64,000 nucleotides of DNA, taken from Hofstenia miamia. Lineage: Eukaryota; Xenacoelomorpha; Acoela; Hofsteniidae. The number at the start of each line of letters is the position of its first letter. Positions within the stretch are counted from its first letter, which is position 1. Both the position numbers and the translations under genes were made by a program. Shown here in pieces: positions 1 through 13,135 of the stretch. The stretch is from NCBI GenBank assembly GCA_900660155.1, contig CABFPE010000190.1, positions 284,131 to 348,130 of the forward strand, read 5' to 3'. Below the pieces are notes generated by a model. That model saw only the letters and a program-made list of their open reading frames with translations. It was not told the DNA's origin and did not search any database.

Positions 1-34
<34 letters not shown>
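1..34. repeat. (TA)n microsatellite
   Basis: An uninterrupted TA dinucleotide run opens the window. The same repeat recurs at about 5279-5312, 5649-5681, 6290-6306, 14667-14699, 21422-21486, 33757-33775 and 37988-38022, so it is a general feature of this genome rather than a local signal. Confidence 0.9.
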
Positions 35-36
<2 letters not shown>

Positions 37-829
37 GTACTACATATATGGAAAATTGCGATTATCGTCTCTTAGAGCACTAAATAAAATCAAATTATTA
101 GTTATTTTATGCATACAATTTTAATAACTGAAATATCGAAATTTTTGTATAAAATATTGATGTTAATATTGCATATATGGGTCTTAGTAAGTTTGCAATC
201 ATAGCAAAAAATGTAAGATTGCTTAGAAACTAAAAATGCACTCTTTGAGTTAACACGATATTTTAAGGGGTTAATTGTTTTTTTGTAATCGAGATAAATA
301 TATAATTCAAATAAACATTTTGCGTTATGAAATTAAAGCAAGAGAAAAAATATATGAATTCATGAAATTATTCAATTTAAGATGAAATTTATAATGCGCA
401 ATAAATTCAACTTAACTTAAAAACTTACAAATGCACCATTAAATGATGCTTTTTTCGCTGAGTTTTGATACAAACATTTTCCTGTCACGTTTTTGGCACT
501 GCATTCTTGTTGATAAATATGTTCGTCAAGTTTGTAGTATTAGATGGATTGAGACTAAGGTAAACTTAGGACACATATATTCATTGTTAGCATTAATGTT
601 ATCGAAAAAATTAAGTATTTCTCGTATTAAAAATGTATGCATAAAATATCTTTATTAATTTGGTTTCATTTAGAGCTCTAAGAAGCAAAAATGGCAATTT
701 TCCAAATATGTAGCATGCTGAATATATACATATTTAAGACTGTAGGGATTTCGAATTTTCATTCGCATTAGACACTGTTTCTCACAATTGTTAATGCAAA
801 CGATTAATTAAATATCTCAATAAATGTCT
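35..829. other. AT-rich intergenic DNA
   Basis: No coding region, RNA gene or element boundary that I can support. The short open frames here (for example 443-658) have no recognisable motif and the composition of random AT-rich sequence. Confidence 0.5.
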
Positions 830-1112
830 GCCTAAGTTTATATGCATAGATACGTTTGAAATATGCAGAATTGAAATGCTTCCCAATAAAGCTATTTGTA
901 GTATTCAGCTGCAACGTGAGGTCATAATAACCACTAAATATACTGTAAACCTTTGCGTAAAAAACAGGTATTTAAGGTAAACTTCACCGTTAACATTTAT
1001 TCGCGTATTTATTCCGAGTGCAAGTTAAACAGTTGCTTTACGGTCACGTTAACGTAAAGCGTTATTTGTTGACGGTGTTGTTTACAGTTTGATTGAATTT
1101 GGATCACTTCCT
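830..1112 (+). mobile_element. Diverged copy of a PIF/Harbinger-like MITE
   Basis: The stretch aligns by eye with the better preserved MITE at 37352-37655. Both share the tract with TTTACGGTCA and GTTAACGTAAA, the GACGGTGTTGTT-like block, and a right end reading TTGAATTTGGATCACTTCC. The right terminal repeat is nearly intact at about 1091-1112. The left end is too diverged to place, so the start is approximate. No coding capacity. This older copy shows that the family has several members in the genome. Confidence 0.6.
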
Positions 1113-1577
1113 TTAGAGCGAAAAAAAGAGGACTCTTCTTATGACGTGTTGAGTTTAGATTGAGCATTAATGGTTTTTGAGTTAAGAGGTTCTTATACAA
1201 TTATGAAATTTTTTTGAAAATCCCAAGGAAGATTAAGATTAGCCCGAGTGTACGCATTTGTAAATCTGATTTTTTAAAATATCTGTAAATTGCTCGTTTT
1301 CGTTAGGGTATTTATGACAGCATTTTGTAATTCTAACTGCATAATTAGATAGAGCTTTGTTCTTAGGAAATTTCCTACATTTTTCAACGTGCCTATCTTA
1401 AACCTTCACAGAAATATTCCAACTATTCACACTACAAACATTGACCAGCAGGCTTGCCCACAAATGCAAATACTCATAAATAAAATATCGATCGATTTTT
1501 TAGGGAATATTACAGTAGTATTTTCGGTATTGTCAAAATGTCACGATATCGAGGTTGGTACTTTTTATCAACATATG
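1113..1577. other. AT-rich intergenic DNA
   Basis: Nothing recognised between the MITE copy and the foldback element. The short frame at 1389-1586 has no motif. Confidence 0.45.
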
Positions 1578-1920
1578 AAATCTTGAAACCGACATAGGGA
1601 ACCTTGAGATCGACATAGCAAATCGTTATGACAGTATAAACAAAAATTTAGCATGAACGAGGTATGAAGATTAATAACATTCGATGGGTCATTTAAAATT
1701 TTCTCATGTGTACATTGAAATATTTTTTTTATGAAGTCAAGTATAATATTTTATCATTTAGTCTAGATTACAACTTAATAAACAACTGCTAAAAACTAAA
1801 TTTTGATGTGTCTTTTGATATAATTGATACGTATACCTCATTCATGCTAAATTTTTGTTCATATTGTCATAACGATTTGCAATGTCGATCTCAAGTTTCC
1901 CTATGTCGGTTTCAAGATTT
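1578..1920. mobile_element. Foldback/MITE-like element with ~88-bp inverted arms
   Basis: Left arm about 1578-1668 and right arm about 1832-1920 are reverse complements with only a few mismatches. Both contain CTTGAAACCGACATAGGGAA, the word GAGATCGACAT and ATTTAGCATGAA. The roughly 165-bp centre is AT-rich and non-coding. The long arms with a short unrelated centre are typical of foldback-type non-autonomous DNA elements. No convincing target-site duplication is seen, so the exact ends and superfamily are unassigned. Confidence 0.65.
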
Positions 1921-3454
1921 ATCGGTATACCGCTGGGCCCTACATTGTCCCCATGACAATTAGTTCTTTTCCAATTCAGTTTTGATTGAAGCCCATTTTT
2001 TCAGAATATGCATCTTAGTAACATTCAACAACAGCTGGAAGATTTTATTTGCTTTATTTAGTGGAGTGCAATGATCTTGTGTAGGAGTGCTATGCACCCC
2101 CTTGCATCCCGAGGCTACGGCCCTGCATTAATATTTTTTAGCTTTTAAATATTTTTGCAAGATGACTGAATGCTATGATTTTAATGTTTATTGGAATTCA
2201 TGAATTTTGTTCAATATACTAAACATGTTTTCATTAGTGCACTGGTTGCAATTAAAGTCAATCACCAATAAAAAAATTATCTCTGTTTCTACAGGTAAAG
2301 CTTTTAATCACGCGTACGCAATTTTTTCTAGAGATCCTTTTCAATATTTTGATCAAGAATTCAAAATTCAGCCGTTGTGCATCACTTATTTATATTTTTA
2401 TGTTTTACAATTGTCTTTAGAAAATAATTTTTCGTTGTCTTCTCAAGAAGCTATTTCTCATTTAAACTTTTTACACTATTGTCATTGCACCTTCAATTCG
2501 GTAAAATGAATGCTAATAATTCTGATTATTTGGTTCTTGCTTCCTAATTAACAGCAAGAATTCCTTGAAAATTCAAAATTGATACCCTTAATATATCTCT
2601 CCAGTAATTGATATATTTTGTATATAAATTTGCGTGTTTCCTATTTTTAATTGCTAATATTATTAATCAGAAGTTAAATTGTATTTCCGAAAGTTTTGTA
2701 ATTATTTATTGTGAGAATTGTGACATGAAGCCAGCATTTTATTCAGTGTTTTTCATGTATTGAAAATTTCGTGTACTCGGCATTCGTATATTACAATATT
2801 TCGTTGACAACACAATGCTTGTATAACACATTTAAAAAGAAGCAAGGCGACCTAAGTTATAGGCTATGCACAGCGAGAAAAATATATTATTGAAGGGTGA
2901 TGAAGAAATGGAGATGGGCTGAGCAGCTCTTGGGCTGAGCCGGACAGGGCTTTTGACGATGATGGGACGAAAAAATGTGCTGAAATTTAAAAAAATCACT
3001 ATTCTGCAGCGGTGCAAACAATAATACATTGAATTTTATAGTTTTAATTATAAAGTAGAAAAATAAAATTTATGTTTTGGAAATTTTACATTAGTATCAT
3101 ATACTTTTGTAAATTTCAATTTAGAATCGTCCATTTCAGCTTAGATTTTATTAGAAGCATCTATCATATGAAATTTTGGTGGAGGGATCCGAAAAAATTT
3201 AAAAAATATTTGACAAGTATTATAAAAATAGGCCTAAAATGGTACGCGTTGGCAAAAATTTGAATGGGCCGGGATTGGGCTTAAATTTTCGGCTGATTCT
3301 TTAATTATGTCCACAGTGTGCCCGGCATATTATTTAGGTTGCCTTGAAAGGAAGTTATTCCAATTGTTGAGTTTTAAAATGATATAACTGTTAAATTCTA
3401 AGTCGACATATTTGTTTAATTGTATTAACTGTTTTCATTATAGTTGTTTTGGAA
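1921..3454. other. Intergenic DNA with a possible hAT-type end
   Basis: Mostly AT-rich with no gene. Around 2075-2125 a GC-richer patch ends in GGCTACGGCCCTG, which read in reverse begins CAGGGCCGTAGCC, like the terminal repeats of hAT elements and similar to the MITE ends at 26764. A second GC-richer patch (about 2915-2960 and 3263-3325) repeats GGGCTGAGC/GGGCCGGG words. No opposite end was found for either patch. A pyrimidine-rich tract ending in AG at 3442-3443 looks like a splice acceptor for the next gene. Confidence 0.35.
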
Positions 3455-5181
3455 ATGGCAGAATTTGAAGAAATGTCTTCCTCACAGAGAGATGATTTCT
3501 CCTTTGATATTCCATTTTGCAGTTCTGAACAACCAAATATTGCCACTGGCTTAAAACACTGTGCTATTTGCAGTTATGAATTGGAGGATGCACATGTTCA
3601 ATTTTGCATGGATTGTCAAAAGACACTTTGTTTTAACTGCGCTATTCATCACAAGGCTACCGCTTCCTCAGAAATGCATACGATTGATCCTCCTTCGTCT
3701 CATCGCATGCCACATTGCTCCCAACATAAGCAGGAGGCAGAAGATTTTTGCATCAACTGCAGGCAAGCAATTTGTTAATCGTGTAAAAATTTGCACAATG
3801 CCCATCAAGTGTCTAAGACACATTTACAAGTAAGGCTCGATACGATTGTTGTAATCAATCAGATGGAAAACATTAAAGACAAGTTCGGCAGGATTAGTAA
3901 TCTTAATAATATGTTAATATCAAAGGAAGGTAGCTTTAGCGAAATTAAAGAAAGAATCCTGTTGTAAATTAACAAGAGGTAAAATGGCATTTTACAAGCA
4001 TTTAATGAGGAGTTTGGCAATCAATTCAACACTTTTTGCGATAAACAGACAAAAATCGAGCTTGAAATTAATAAAGAAATCGCTTGGCTAAGAAAAATTA
4101 TCAATAATTTTGAAAAAGCTATTGAGTTATATACTCATTACTCTTCAACATTAAAAAATTACAATATTCTCAGAGATTACTATTTATTTAAATCTCTTTC
4201 ATTAACAGAATTATGCACTGGAAATCATTCAATGCTTATTAGCAAGACATTGACTTTGACTAAAGAGAATTATAAATACGATCAGGGTATTCCTGAGACA
4301 GTGAAGTCGTTAACAAGACCAATTACTAACGTCGTTGATGAAGATATACTTTTAGAGGATGTTCCAAGTCAAGAACAGATATTTTCAGCTTCAAAATTAT
4401 ATGAATTTAAGGAAAAACATATAGAAGATATTTGTTTCGATATGGACCATCGAATTATATACATGATAGAAGTTTGCTGGGGTCAAAAATACTTAATCCA
4501 ATTAAATTCAGATGGGAGTAAGAAAGAGTTGCATTTGGATTTTTTGGGTGATAGTAAATGTCGCATATATATAGTAGCATTGGAAAATGGCACAGTCCTT
4601 TTACAATATACTTACGGATTTATGTTGATTTCAATGAATTCCAGAAACAGGAGGCAACTATCTATTCCATTACTAAGTTCTTCGGATGTTGTGGCAATGT
4701 GTGGCACTCCTTGTAAAAATTCTGTCTATTTCTATCATTACAAACGATATGTTTTCAAATACGATGTCACTATTCATACTTTAGAAATTACTCCTATAAG
4801 TCTACCTGTGAAAGTTCTGTGGATGAGCGTGAGTTCCAACTTAGATCACATTTTTCTGGGAGTTTCAAGTGCATTTATTTATTTTCTTTTAAGCAGTCTC
4901 AAATTTTACATATTTTCACCAATACTGAAAATGACAGTTACAGTTTTGCAAGGTTTCTGTCAACAAATCGGTTTGTTGCATTTAATTCAAAAGCATTCGC
5001 TTTAGAGATATTCAATACTGACAAAAAAGAAATAATTTTAAAATTCTCGAGCAATCAATTAAGAACAAATAGAATTTACAACATTTTTTTACTGATGGCT
5101 TGCTCAGCATTACTTGTTGTTGATCAATTTCCTATAATTAAAACTCTTTACAAAGTTTGTTTTAGTGAGCATATAGGGTGA
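3455..5181 (+). pseudogene. TRIM/B-box-like gene, decayed
   Basis: From the ATG at 3455 the frame encodes about 40 residues, then a B-box1-like zinc motif (CAICSYEL...FCMDC...CFNC, residues about 35-70) and a B-box2-like motif (HCSQHKQEAEDFCINC...CKNLHNAH). A helical segment suited to a coiled coil follows (3840-4160). A C-terminal region with repeated hydrophobic strand-like segments resembles a beta-propeller, not a clear B30.2/SPRY domain. No RING finger is seen. The reading is broken by in-frame stops at 3776-3778, 3965-3967 and 3980-3982 and by a frameshift near 4870, after which the frame runs to 5181. A pyrimidine tract plus AG just upstream suggests an exon that originally followed an intron, so this is a decayed genomic copy rather than an obvious retrocopy. 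TRIM-type proteins commonly act as ubiquitin ligases or immune/regulatory adaptors; that role here is only family inference. Confidence 0.7.
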
Positions 5182-5273
5182 AAAAAATTTTGTTTTTAAA
5201 TGTTCTTTTCATTGAAATTGTATTGGTTAACATGAAGTTATCTTTAGCATTTTTAAATTGTTTGAATTTATTA

Positions 5274-5316
<43 letters not shown>

Positions 5317-5646
5317 TAGGGGTATGCATAGAATATCAGATAGGTCTTCCAACTGCTATTGGGGTAAGAAATAGTATAAGAACTGAAAAAAACGCATTCT
5401 TGAGAAAATAAAGTATTGACTTCTGAAGTCAGTGCATTTGAGTTTTCAGGTATTTTGAATGACACGTGACTTATTAAGCTGTATATAATCTTACGTACCC
5501 CAACAAAGTTTAGCACAACGAGATTAGTGAGCCTATTTTCGAATTCTGAAAATGCATATTTTGAATGACTCACTATATTAGTCCTTTTGTTTTTGGCTTT
5601 TACTTGTTGAAGAATTTTGCAAAAAAGCATATAATTTTGCAATATT

Positions 5647-5682
<36 letters not shown>

Positions 5683-7059
5683 GACCTATGTTCTCAGGGT
5701 TATATACCTAGCACGCATGACCACTTATTTTAATTATACTTGAGCCTGTGAGCATTTTGACTGATTGTCAAAAAAATTCCTAAATTGAGTATGTATGATA
5801 GCCTTGAGACTCATTTAATAGCCACACACAAAATTTGGACGCAAGGGGAGCACCTTTTAAAAAATATGTAAAAATGAAAAAAACCGCTTCCAATACTGTG
5901 CACTAGATATAAATGTGTACATATATAATTATAGAAAATTGGAATGAAATTGTGAAGTGTAAGAAAAGAGTATTTTGGCATTCATAATCAAAAAGAAGTA
6001 TAATTCTATTGTGACCATGAAAGAATTTAAAGTGAATTCAAATTATTGCTAAAGGTAGATTAACCTTTTGAGGATTGGTGGTACTTATATTTCCCAAATA
6101 AGCAAATACGTTTTTCTATACTGCTATAATTCACAGTTTACTTGTATTTTTCTTGATTAATCTTATGATAATGGCAAGTTAGTACATTTATAAAGCTTCG
6201 GCTAAATTGATCATTGCTCCTCACATTTTTGCTATTTTTACTTGAGCATGATATGCCTGTTTAATAACTTTTTGATCAGTGATTTGGAAATATATATATA
6301 TATATAAAATTAAAAGAAGCGCCGTTAAAAGAGCGTTTGTCAAGCAATTTGTGTAAAAATATTGCATTGATAGATTTTTCACATTCATTTTTTGACAATT
6401 ATTAATAAACCCTGTTAAGGGGGCTCAATGCAATATCATGCAATTTTATTACTAAAACATTTTCTGTTTCCTTATAGGACCTAAAGAGTTAAAAGTGAAT
6501 GAGAGATTGAGCGTTAAGTTACTTGTTAAACTAAGTTTGGGGTGATTTTGTTACGGCAAAAACAACTAGAATAGGATTAATAGGCTTAAATCAAATAGGA
6601 GGAACCTGATATTTTGTGACTTTTTTTACATTTTTAAGTACTTTTTGTCTGTACAATATGGGAGCTATCCTTACTTTGCTTATTTAGATTCAACAAAAAA
6701 CTTTGTTACCCCAAAACAAGTCAGCTTAAAAATCTTGTCTTAGGATAATTGCTATTAATAGTTTTGTATAGAAACGCCATGCTTGAAAAAAGCTAATCCT
6801 ATGATTTCATGAAAATTTTGTTAATATTCACTTAGCTTGTACCCAAAAAACATCTAAATTTGGAAATTATTTGTAGTTTTTTGTATGCTGTGATTCTTTG
6901 CATATTTTAGTTCTGTGTGAAGAAGTCAATTTTCGAAAAAAGCAACATCAAGTTTGAGACTCCATTAGGTTTAATTAATATATATGAGAAGTCAGGAGCT
7001 ACATAACGTTGAAAATCGCAATGAAACTTTAAATATAGATGATACTTCTCAATTTTGCA
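5182..7059. other. AT-rich intergenic DNA with two (TA)n runs
   Basis: Contains (TA)n at about 5279-5312 and 5649-5681 and a short one at 6290-6306. The open frames across these runs are low-complexity. No gene or element end recognised. Confidence 0.45.
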
Positions 7060-7620
7060 GAAAAAAAATGATTGGGTGACTTAGAAGAAGAAATTTTGGA
7101 TCTTCAAAGTTCTGATAGTTATTAGGAAGAGGCAGTACAATTTGGTTCATTAAGCAGATTTTGGACTAATATTTCCAATAAAATAAACAACTCAGTTAAG
7201 AGAGAGCCATCTCGAAACATTATTCATACTAATTTTGGTGCAACAAATCATGTACAGGTTGTGAAACCATCTTATTCTATTAATATATTTATGGATGAAA
7301 TCTTAGAGGACTGCTTTCGTTATACAAAATTGTAAACTCGTCAAAATTTAGTTGGACTGATTCATTTAGAGTCACATTCAATTCTTTGGAAGCAAGTGGA
7401 TAGACATGAGCTTGAAGCATTAATTTGATTGTATATAGTAGCATGGAGTTCATTGGGTACATGATTGCAGTTTATATAAACAAGACTCGAAGTCTTTTGG
7501 GTTAATATGATGAGGAAAATATTTGTTTTAATGAAGCGACTTTCTAGATCAAGAAGAATGAAATGATAACAATAAATGTAGCACAATTTGTTATATATGA
7601 AAAACTTTTCGTCAAACAAA
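7060..7620 (+). other. Possible decayed coding sequence, unidentified
   Basis: Plus-strand translations in shifting frames contain stretches with coding-like amino-acid use, such as MDEILEDCFRY near 7300 and a DRHELEALI stretch near 7400, interrupted by stops. The pattern vaguely recalls the start of a piggyBac-type transposase domain, but I see no catalytic residues or element ends, so I do not assign it. It may be a very old DNA-transposon remnant or chance. Confidence 0.2.
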
Positions 7621-10600
7621 TCACTCTTATCTTCTTCATCCTAGCCTGACAACCAATGAGTAACTATTAGAAAATCACAATGGCGTTTGAAAATATTAGT
7701 TGAGCTTGGGGCAAACCGCCTCACAGCCTGCTTGCGAGTTACCTGCGGACAGTGGTTACTGCTTGAACATTTGGGTCAAGTGTTGTGTGGCCGAAACATG
7801 ACCAAACCGTGCAAATTTGCATATGGTTATGTGAACGTGTACGAACGTATCAATTTAATTAATTAAGCAAATATGAAATTATTTGCGTTTTTCTATTTGT
7901 AGTTGCACAGATATTGATATTGATATTGATAGTTCTCATAGATGAATTTAATTTTGATGGAAAGCTGTCACATATTCTTGGATTTTGTCAAAATGTGTAT
8001 GAGGATGATTATTACAGTTAACTACTGTCTAGTTCAAAATACAAGTTATATAGGGTGAGCAGATTAACAAATTATCCCCTGACTAAATTAGGCAACTTAC
8101 TAAGCATCTAACCTAATTCCTCTTTCTTTTCCTATTGTATGTTTACTGCAGAAAAAACAAATTCAAATAATTGCAGAGAATTTAAGAGCTAAATTTTACA
8201 ATGCGGATTGAATTCAGCCTGAAATTTTACTTTTTGAGCCAAATGCATTCAAAACATTGTTTGGGGTGAGGGTGAGTAAGTCAAGTTTCTTGAAAGTGTG
8301 AGCCTTGAGGAGTGTAGTGGTTATAAATTTAAGCTGTCTTGGCAACTCTTGGATCAAAAGTTTTAATTGTAAGAATATCCTGCAAATTAAAGTTAGATTT
8401 TTGTGCAAAGCGTCTAAAAATGCTTTTTTGCTTAGAATCTAAAGAATGAATTTACAAATTTTCATATGTAAAAATCTATTTATGCAGCTTTAAGCTATTT
8501 TAAATTGGGGTAACTTTTTTAAACCATATTTCATTTAACCGAAATTTATTTTAACATTGTTTAATCATTAAGATTACAACTAAGAAACCACTGAAAGTCT
8601 ATTGATATATACTTTCCTCTAAATTTGAAGAACAACATGTAAAAGTTATTACACAATTCGTGTGGATACAATAGAATACTGTGACAGAATTCAAGCATAA
8701 TGGAGAATATTCAGAGAAGTTTATGAAAAACAATTGAAATCATTAATAAAACTGCTCTGCATAGAGGCATTTACCTAAAATGGGTGGCTGGATGGTGATT
8801 GTGTACCATAGAATTTATGTCTAGGAAAAATATGAACTTAATTTTCTACATTAAAGCAATAATGTATTTTGCCATTTTTTATATCTATATTTGAAGGTCT
8901 CACACATTATTGACTTGAAGCTGTAGTGGTTTAATATTAAGATGTTTCTATTGCAATTTCCTAAAAAAAATTGCACATTTATTTTAATAAAACATTTGAT
9001 TTTATATAACTAAAATTTTAATATTTATATATAATGCTGCATTAATGTAATGAGCTTAATGGTTAGAACATTACTGAAAGCAGTTTTCTATTGGAAATCC
9101 AATATCCTTGAAATGATCATTCAATTATATAAATTAAAGAAATTAATATTGAATGGATTTTAAGTATTTTTGAAATTTTGTTGTAATATTACTATAAAAT
9201 TATTCAACGTCACATGCAGTTTTGATTTACCATTCTTAGTATAGCCTGTTTCACTCTGACGTAAACTTCCAAATGAAATGGCTCTGTTTTCTTGATAAAC
9301 TTGGTATTATTTCTAATTTATTATTATACAATTGTGGAATTATAGTATCATAAATAATTATCTTAAGTAAGTGAAATGTTGCCCTGTATCACCTGAGGAA
9401 ATGTAAAAACAAGCAATTTGTTAAAATATAGTTTCAAATAATTTAATAAATTTTTTTACTATTTAGAATTGGTTAAATTTGCGTAAGGCATTGTAAAATT
9501 ATATAATATTTGCAATAAATTATGCAATATTTTTCTGATTTTAATGTTTTCATATATTAATCAAATAAATTAGCATTAAATGTAATAACAAACTTATGCT
9601 TCTTAAATTTTGTATATGCACATTCGCATTGCTTGATATTCACGAAACATTAACAAATCTATTCATACAATTGTAATGTCCTTGAACACTAGAAAGTCCG
9701 CAAAAATAAACCCCCTTAAAAGTCAAAACAGTCAGATCTGATTTCAATTAGCAAAACTTTTCTAATATTACAAATTATTGGTTCTTTCCTCTCAAATGTT
9801 GGAAATAAAAATGGGAAGCTGAGAAAAACATTTATTCATTTATTGAAGCAGATAGAAGAAAAAGTGTTAACAAATTTATGGCAATCAAAAGTGCACATGC
9901 CACATACTGGTTTACTGCAGTCTACACAAAACATGTTTGTTTTGATTGAGCAACCTCAAATAGAATATTGGTGACACTTTGCTGTTATTTGAGTATGTTG
10001 AAATGTGTTTTGAAAACCAGAACCTGATGAATTTGTAGGCAAGAGTCTCGGCTGGGCAATAAAAATTACTGGGAATATTTCCTGACAATTCTTCAGCTAA
10101 GCGAATAATAAAATCCTTTCTGCTACTAATTTCATAAGTTGATTCTTGCTAAAGGATCCATGCATTCATTCTCAAACAAAGACCAGATGTAGAGGTGTAG
10201 CCTATGCAAAGTCCAATAATTGATTTTGGGTGTCCTGAGAACTACTTAGATTGTTTGAAGATTAGCTCTGCATTGCATTATTGATCAAACCTGCATAATA
10301 CAAATTAATCTAAGGTAGTTTAATTCATCAAGTAATTAAACTTCTTGTACAGTGCTTATAACAAAATATGCAAACAAATCAACATGTACCTGTCCTTTGT
10401 AATTGGATTTTGTTCACATGCTAACATCTGCCATTTGCCACAATTTTACTATTATTTAGCTGAGTAAGTTAGTCTCTACAATTTGTTGAATGAAAGTTTG
10501 TCAACAGATACTATTTCCATAATTAAATCACTACTTGTACAAATTGTTTGAATTTATAAATTTGCACAAATCAAAATAATATAAAATCAATAAAAGTTTT

Positions 10601-12398
10601 TTGTTTTTCGTTCCTTTTTTCTCTTTTATTCATTGATAATGTCACATTTGTGGGGATTTGTGGGGTTGTAATTTTTTGCATAATGGTTGTATATGCATAG
10701 GCTAGAATTGCTCAAGTCTTTTAGGTATGGTGTGAGCTGTTGGCTGAAATGTTTCTAAATTATAAATTTTATAATATTTAGTATAAAATGAATTTAAAGA
10801 ATTGTTTTCAATCTACATAAATTCTTTCACTTATAGCATGCTGCTTACAAACAAAATTTGAAAACTTGTAGCACATTTATTTAGTATTTTGTAAATATTT
10901 GCATGGAAAAAGGTATCTTTCAATAAAAAACATTGTCCTCTTTAATATCATAAAGTCATTCATTTATTGACGAATATGGTCATACATGTACTGTATTAGA
11001 TACAGGTGTTAATAAAATTGTTACTTCTACTATTACCATATATGTAACAAGGTATTTCTTTATAACACTGAAGGTAAATCTACATGTATCTGAATAGTTG
11101 GCATTAACATTTTTAATGACTAATCATTAATTTCTATCAATTCAGAATTTATCATCTTACCAACAAAATCTTGTGGTAATTTCTGGTACTTGCTAGCAGT
11201 GTAATCAAGACGTATACTTTGTTTCTGTTCTTTGTTCATTCCATACAGTTTCTGGTAGATTGTTCTAATTGTGATAAAGATATAAACAATAGACGCAATT
11301 TATCTTTATTCATAATAAGACCAAATGTAAAACGTTATGAGATATAATAAGTTATATGATAATTTTGCATATTATCTTGCATCTAGAACAAAGAGGAATA
11401 TTTTGTCGATAATTTTGCAAAGTCTAACAATTTGTCAAAAACAATTTACAAGATGGCATGAAGTAAGCCAAATGTCCATAGCAATGTCATCAGAGGCGTA
11501 TTCTTTTTATGTTGGAGGTGTCCGTCGCACACCTTCTAACCAGCATTTTTATGATTTTAGAGCGGTTTTTCCTATTGCTTATTTGGGAACTGATTAAATT
11601 TAATACCACATCAAACTGATTTTTGCACTATATTTTTATAAATTTGTAATTTGTGATTAAATACTCAATCGAATTTTTAATTACAGGTAGCACGTCTAAT
11701 TGAGTTGCCATTCTTATTACGCATTGCGTACAGCACTTTCGTATAATACCGGTGTCTAAATTACAATTTTGGTAAAATTGAAGCATTTCGATTTTTTTAT
11801 CCATAAACTATACATTTGTTTAATTGGCTAGTACATGTATCATCTTGTTTAGCAATCATGTCACTGATAAATTAAAATGTCCTAGTTCTTCAATCGTGAA
11901 TGTTGCAATACCTAGGCATCCTAATTTTGTGGCCGAACGTTTTTGATTGGTTCACGAAATGGAATACATCATTTCGAGGTGTGCGCTAATGATCACCGCA
12001 CCTCGAATGAGAAATCAAACGTCTCACGACTCTCAGTTACTTCCCCGCCAAGCAAAGCAAACGTCATTAAATAATAGAGAAACTTTTTCAAGTTGTACAT
12101 GTACACTACGTTGGCTGTGGTTTTAAGCTAAAACAAATGTTGGGAGTGGCCTTTATTCTAAATTGTTAGACTATTTTAGTGGCTGAAGCAGTTATTAGCA
12201 GTAAACCAGACAAGCTCAGACTGTGTCATGTGCACAACACGCAACCCTGGTTGAACGTGTTTATGAGTCTGCAAATGTGGCTCATCAATGCTAGACAAAA
12301 GCTGTGGAATATTAGCATTAGCTTACTACTGCTTACGGCCAACAAGAAACAGTTTCTTTGTCCGGCTTAATAATGGCTGCATACGGTTAGGTGGGTTG
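7621..12398. other. Long AT-rich intergenic stretch
   Basis: No supported gene in about 4.8 kb. Small GC-richer patches occur at about 7700-7830 and 11920-12060. The latter contains a short inverted repeat built on TTCGAGGTG / CACCTCGAA around 11973-12008. Open frames at 8214-8408 (-), 11337-11597 (+) and 12179-12370 (+) lack motifs. Confidence 0.45.
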
Positions 12399-13135
12399 CA
12401 GGGATAGAATCGGATCGGATCGAATCGGATCTTCATTTTGAGAGACTTCGGAACCAAAAAATTTTAAAACTTGTGTATTTATACATTTTATAAATTACGC
12501 ACATTTTTACATTGAATCTTAATTTAATCTCAATCTAAGTGAAATTTTGTAATTGAATTTCACTGTTCATCAGAATGTCGATGAGCCGTAATTTCTAAGC
12601 TTTCCTCGGCTCGTTTAAATTTTGAGTAAGTTCGATTCTGCTCGGCTCGCCACATAAAATCTTTCAATGTTTCATATATTTTTTAAAACATTGTGCTCTC
12701 AGAATTTTTCTATTGCTCTTCCTATTATTTAATAAACATTTCTAAAATAATATTAAAAATAAGGAATATTGAATGAAAAAATAAGAAAGATCTGCATAAT
12801 CAAATTAACAAGCACTATACGTTTGGTTTGCTCAAAAACGACTCGTTTTGGGCTCGTTGTATATCCAATACTCTGCTCAAGTTTGGCTCGGCTCGGCTTG
12901 TTGACACGTCTGTTGTTCATACAACAGGTTCTTGTTATTTTTCCAACAACTTATAAAATTGGTGACCAATACTTCAAATCGGAAAATGCGATTCATGTTA
13001 GTTTTTGCAAACACTATTTGTTTATTGCTAGAATACTTATTTAAATTCTGATCCGTTTTGGATTGAAAACTAAAATTTTTTTAAAAGTTCAGATCGGATC
13101 CGGATCTCAAAATGTTGGATCCGATTCAATCTCTG
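12399..13135. mobile_element. Non-autonomous hAT-type element (737 bp)
   Basis: The ends are imperfect inverted repeats starting CAGGGATAGAATCGGATC on the left and, read inward, CAGAGATTGAATCGGATC on the right. Just inside both ends are repeated GGATC/CGGATC words. The element is flanked by 8-bp direct repeats GTGGGTTG (12391-12398) and GTGGGTCA (13136-13143), matching at 6 of 8 bases. The CAGNG tip and 8-bp target duplication fit hAT. Inside, GGCTCG repeats at about 12605-12650 and 12883-12900 suggest that a second repeat-rich element may be nested. No transposase is encoded. Confidence 0.75.

Noticed and set aside
7060-7620. piggyBac-type transposase
   Set aside because: Only vague resemblance, no catalytic residues and no element ends; kept only as unidentified possible coding remnant.
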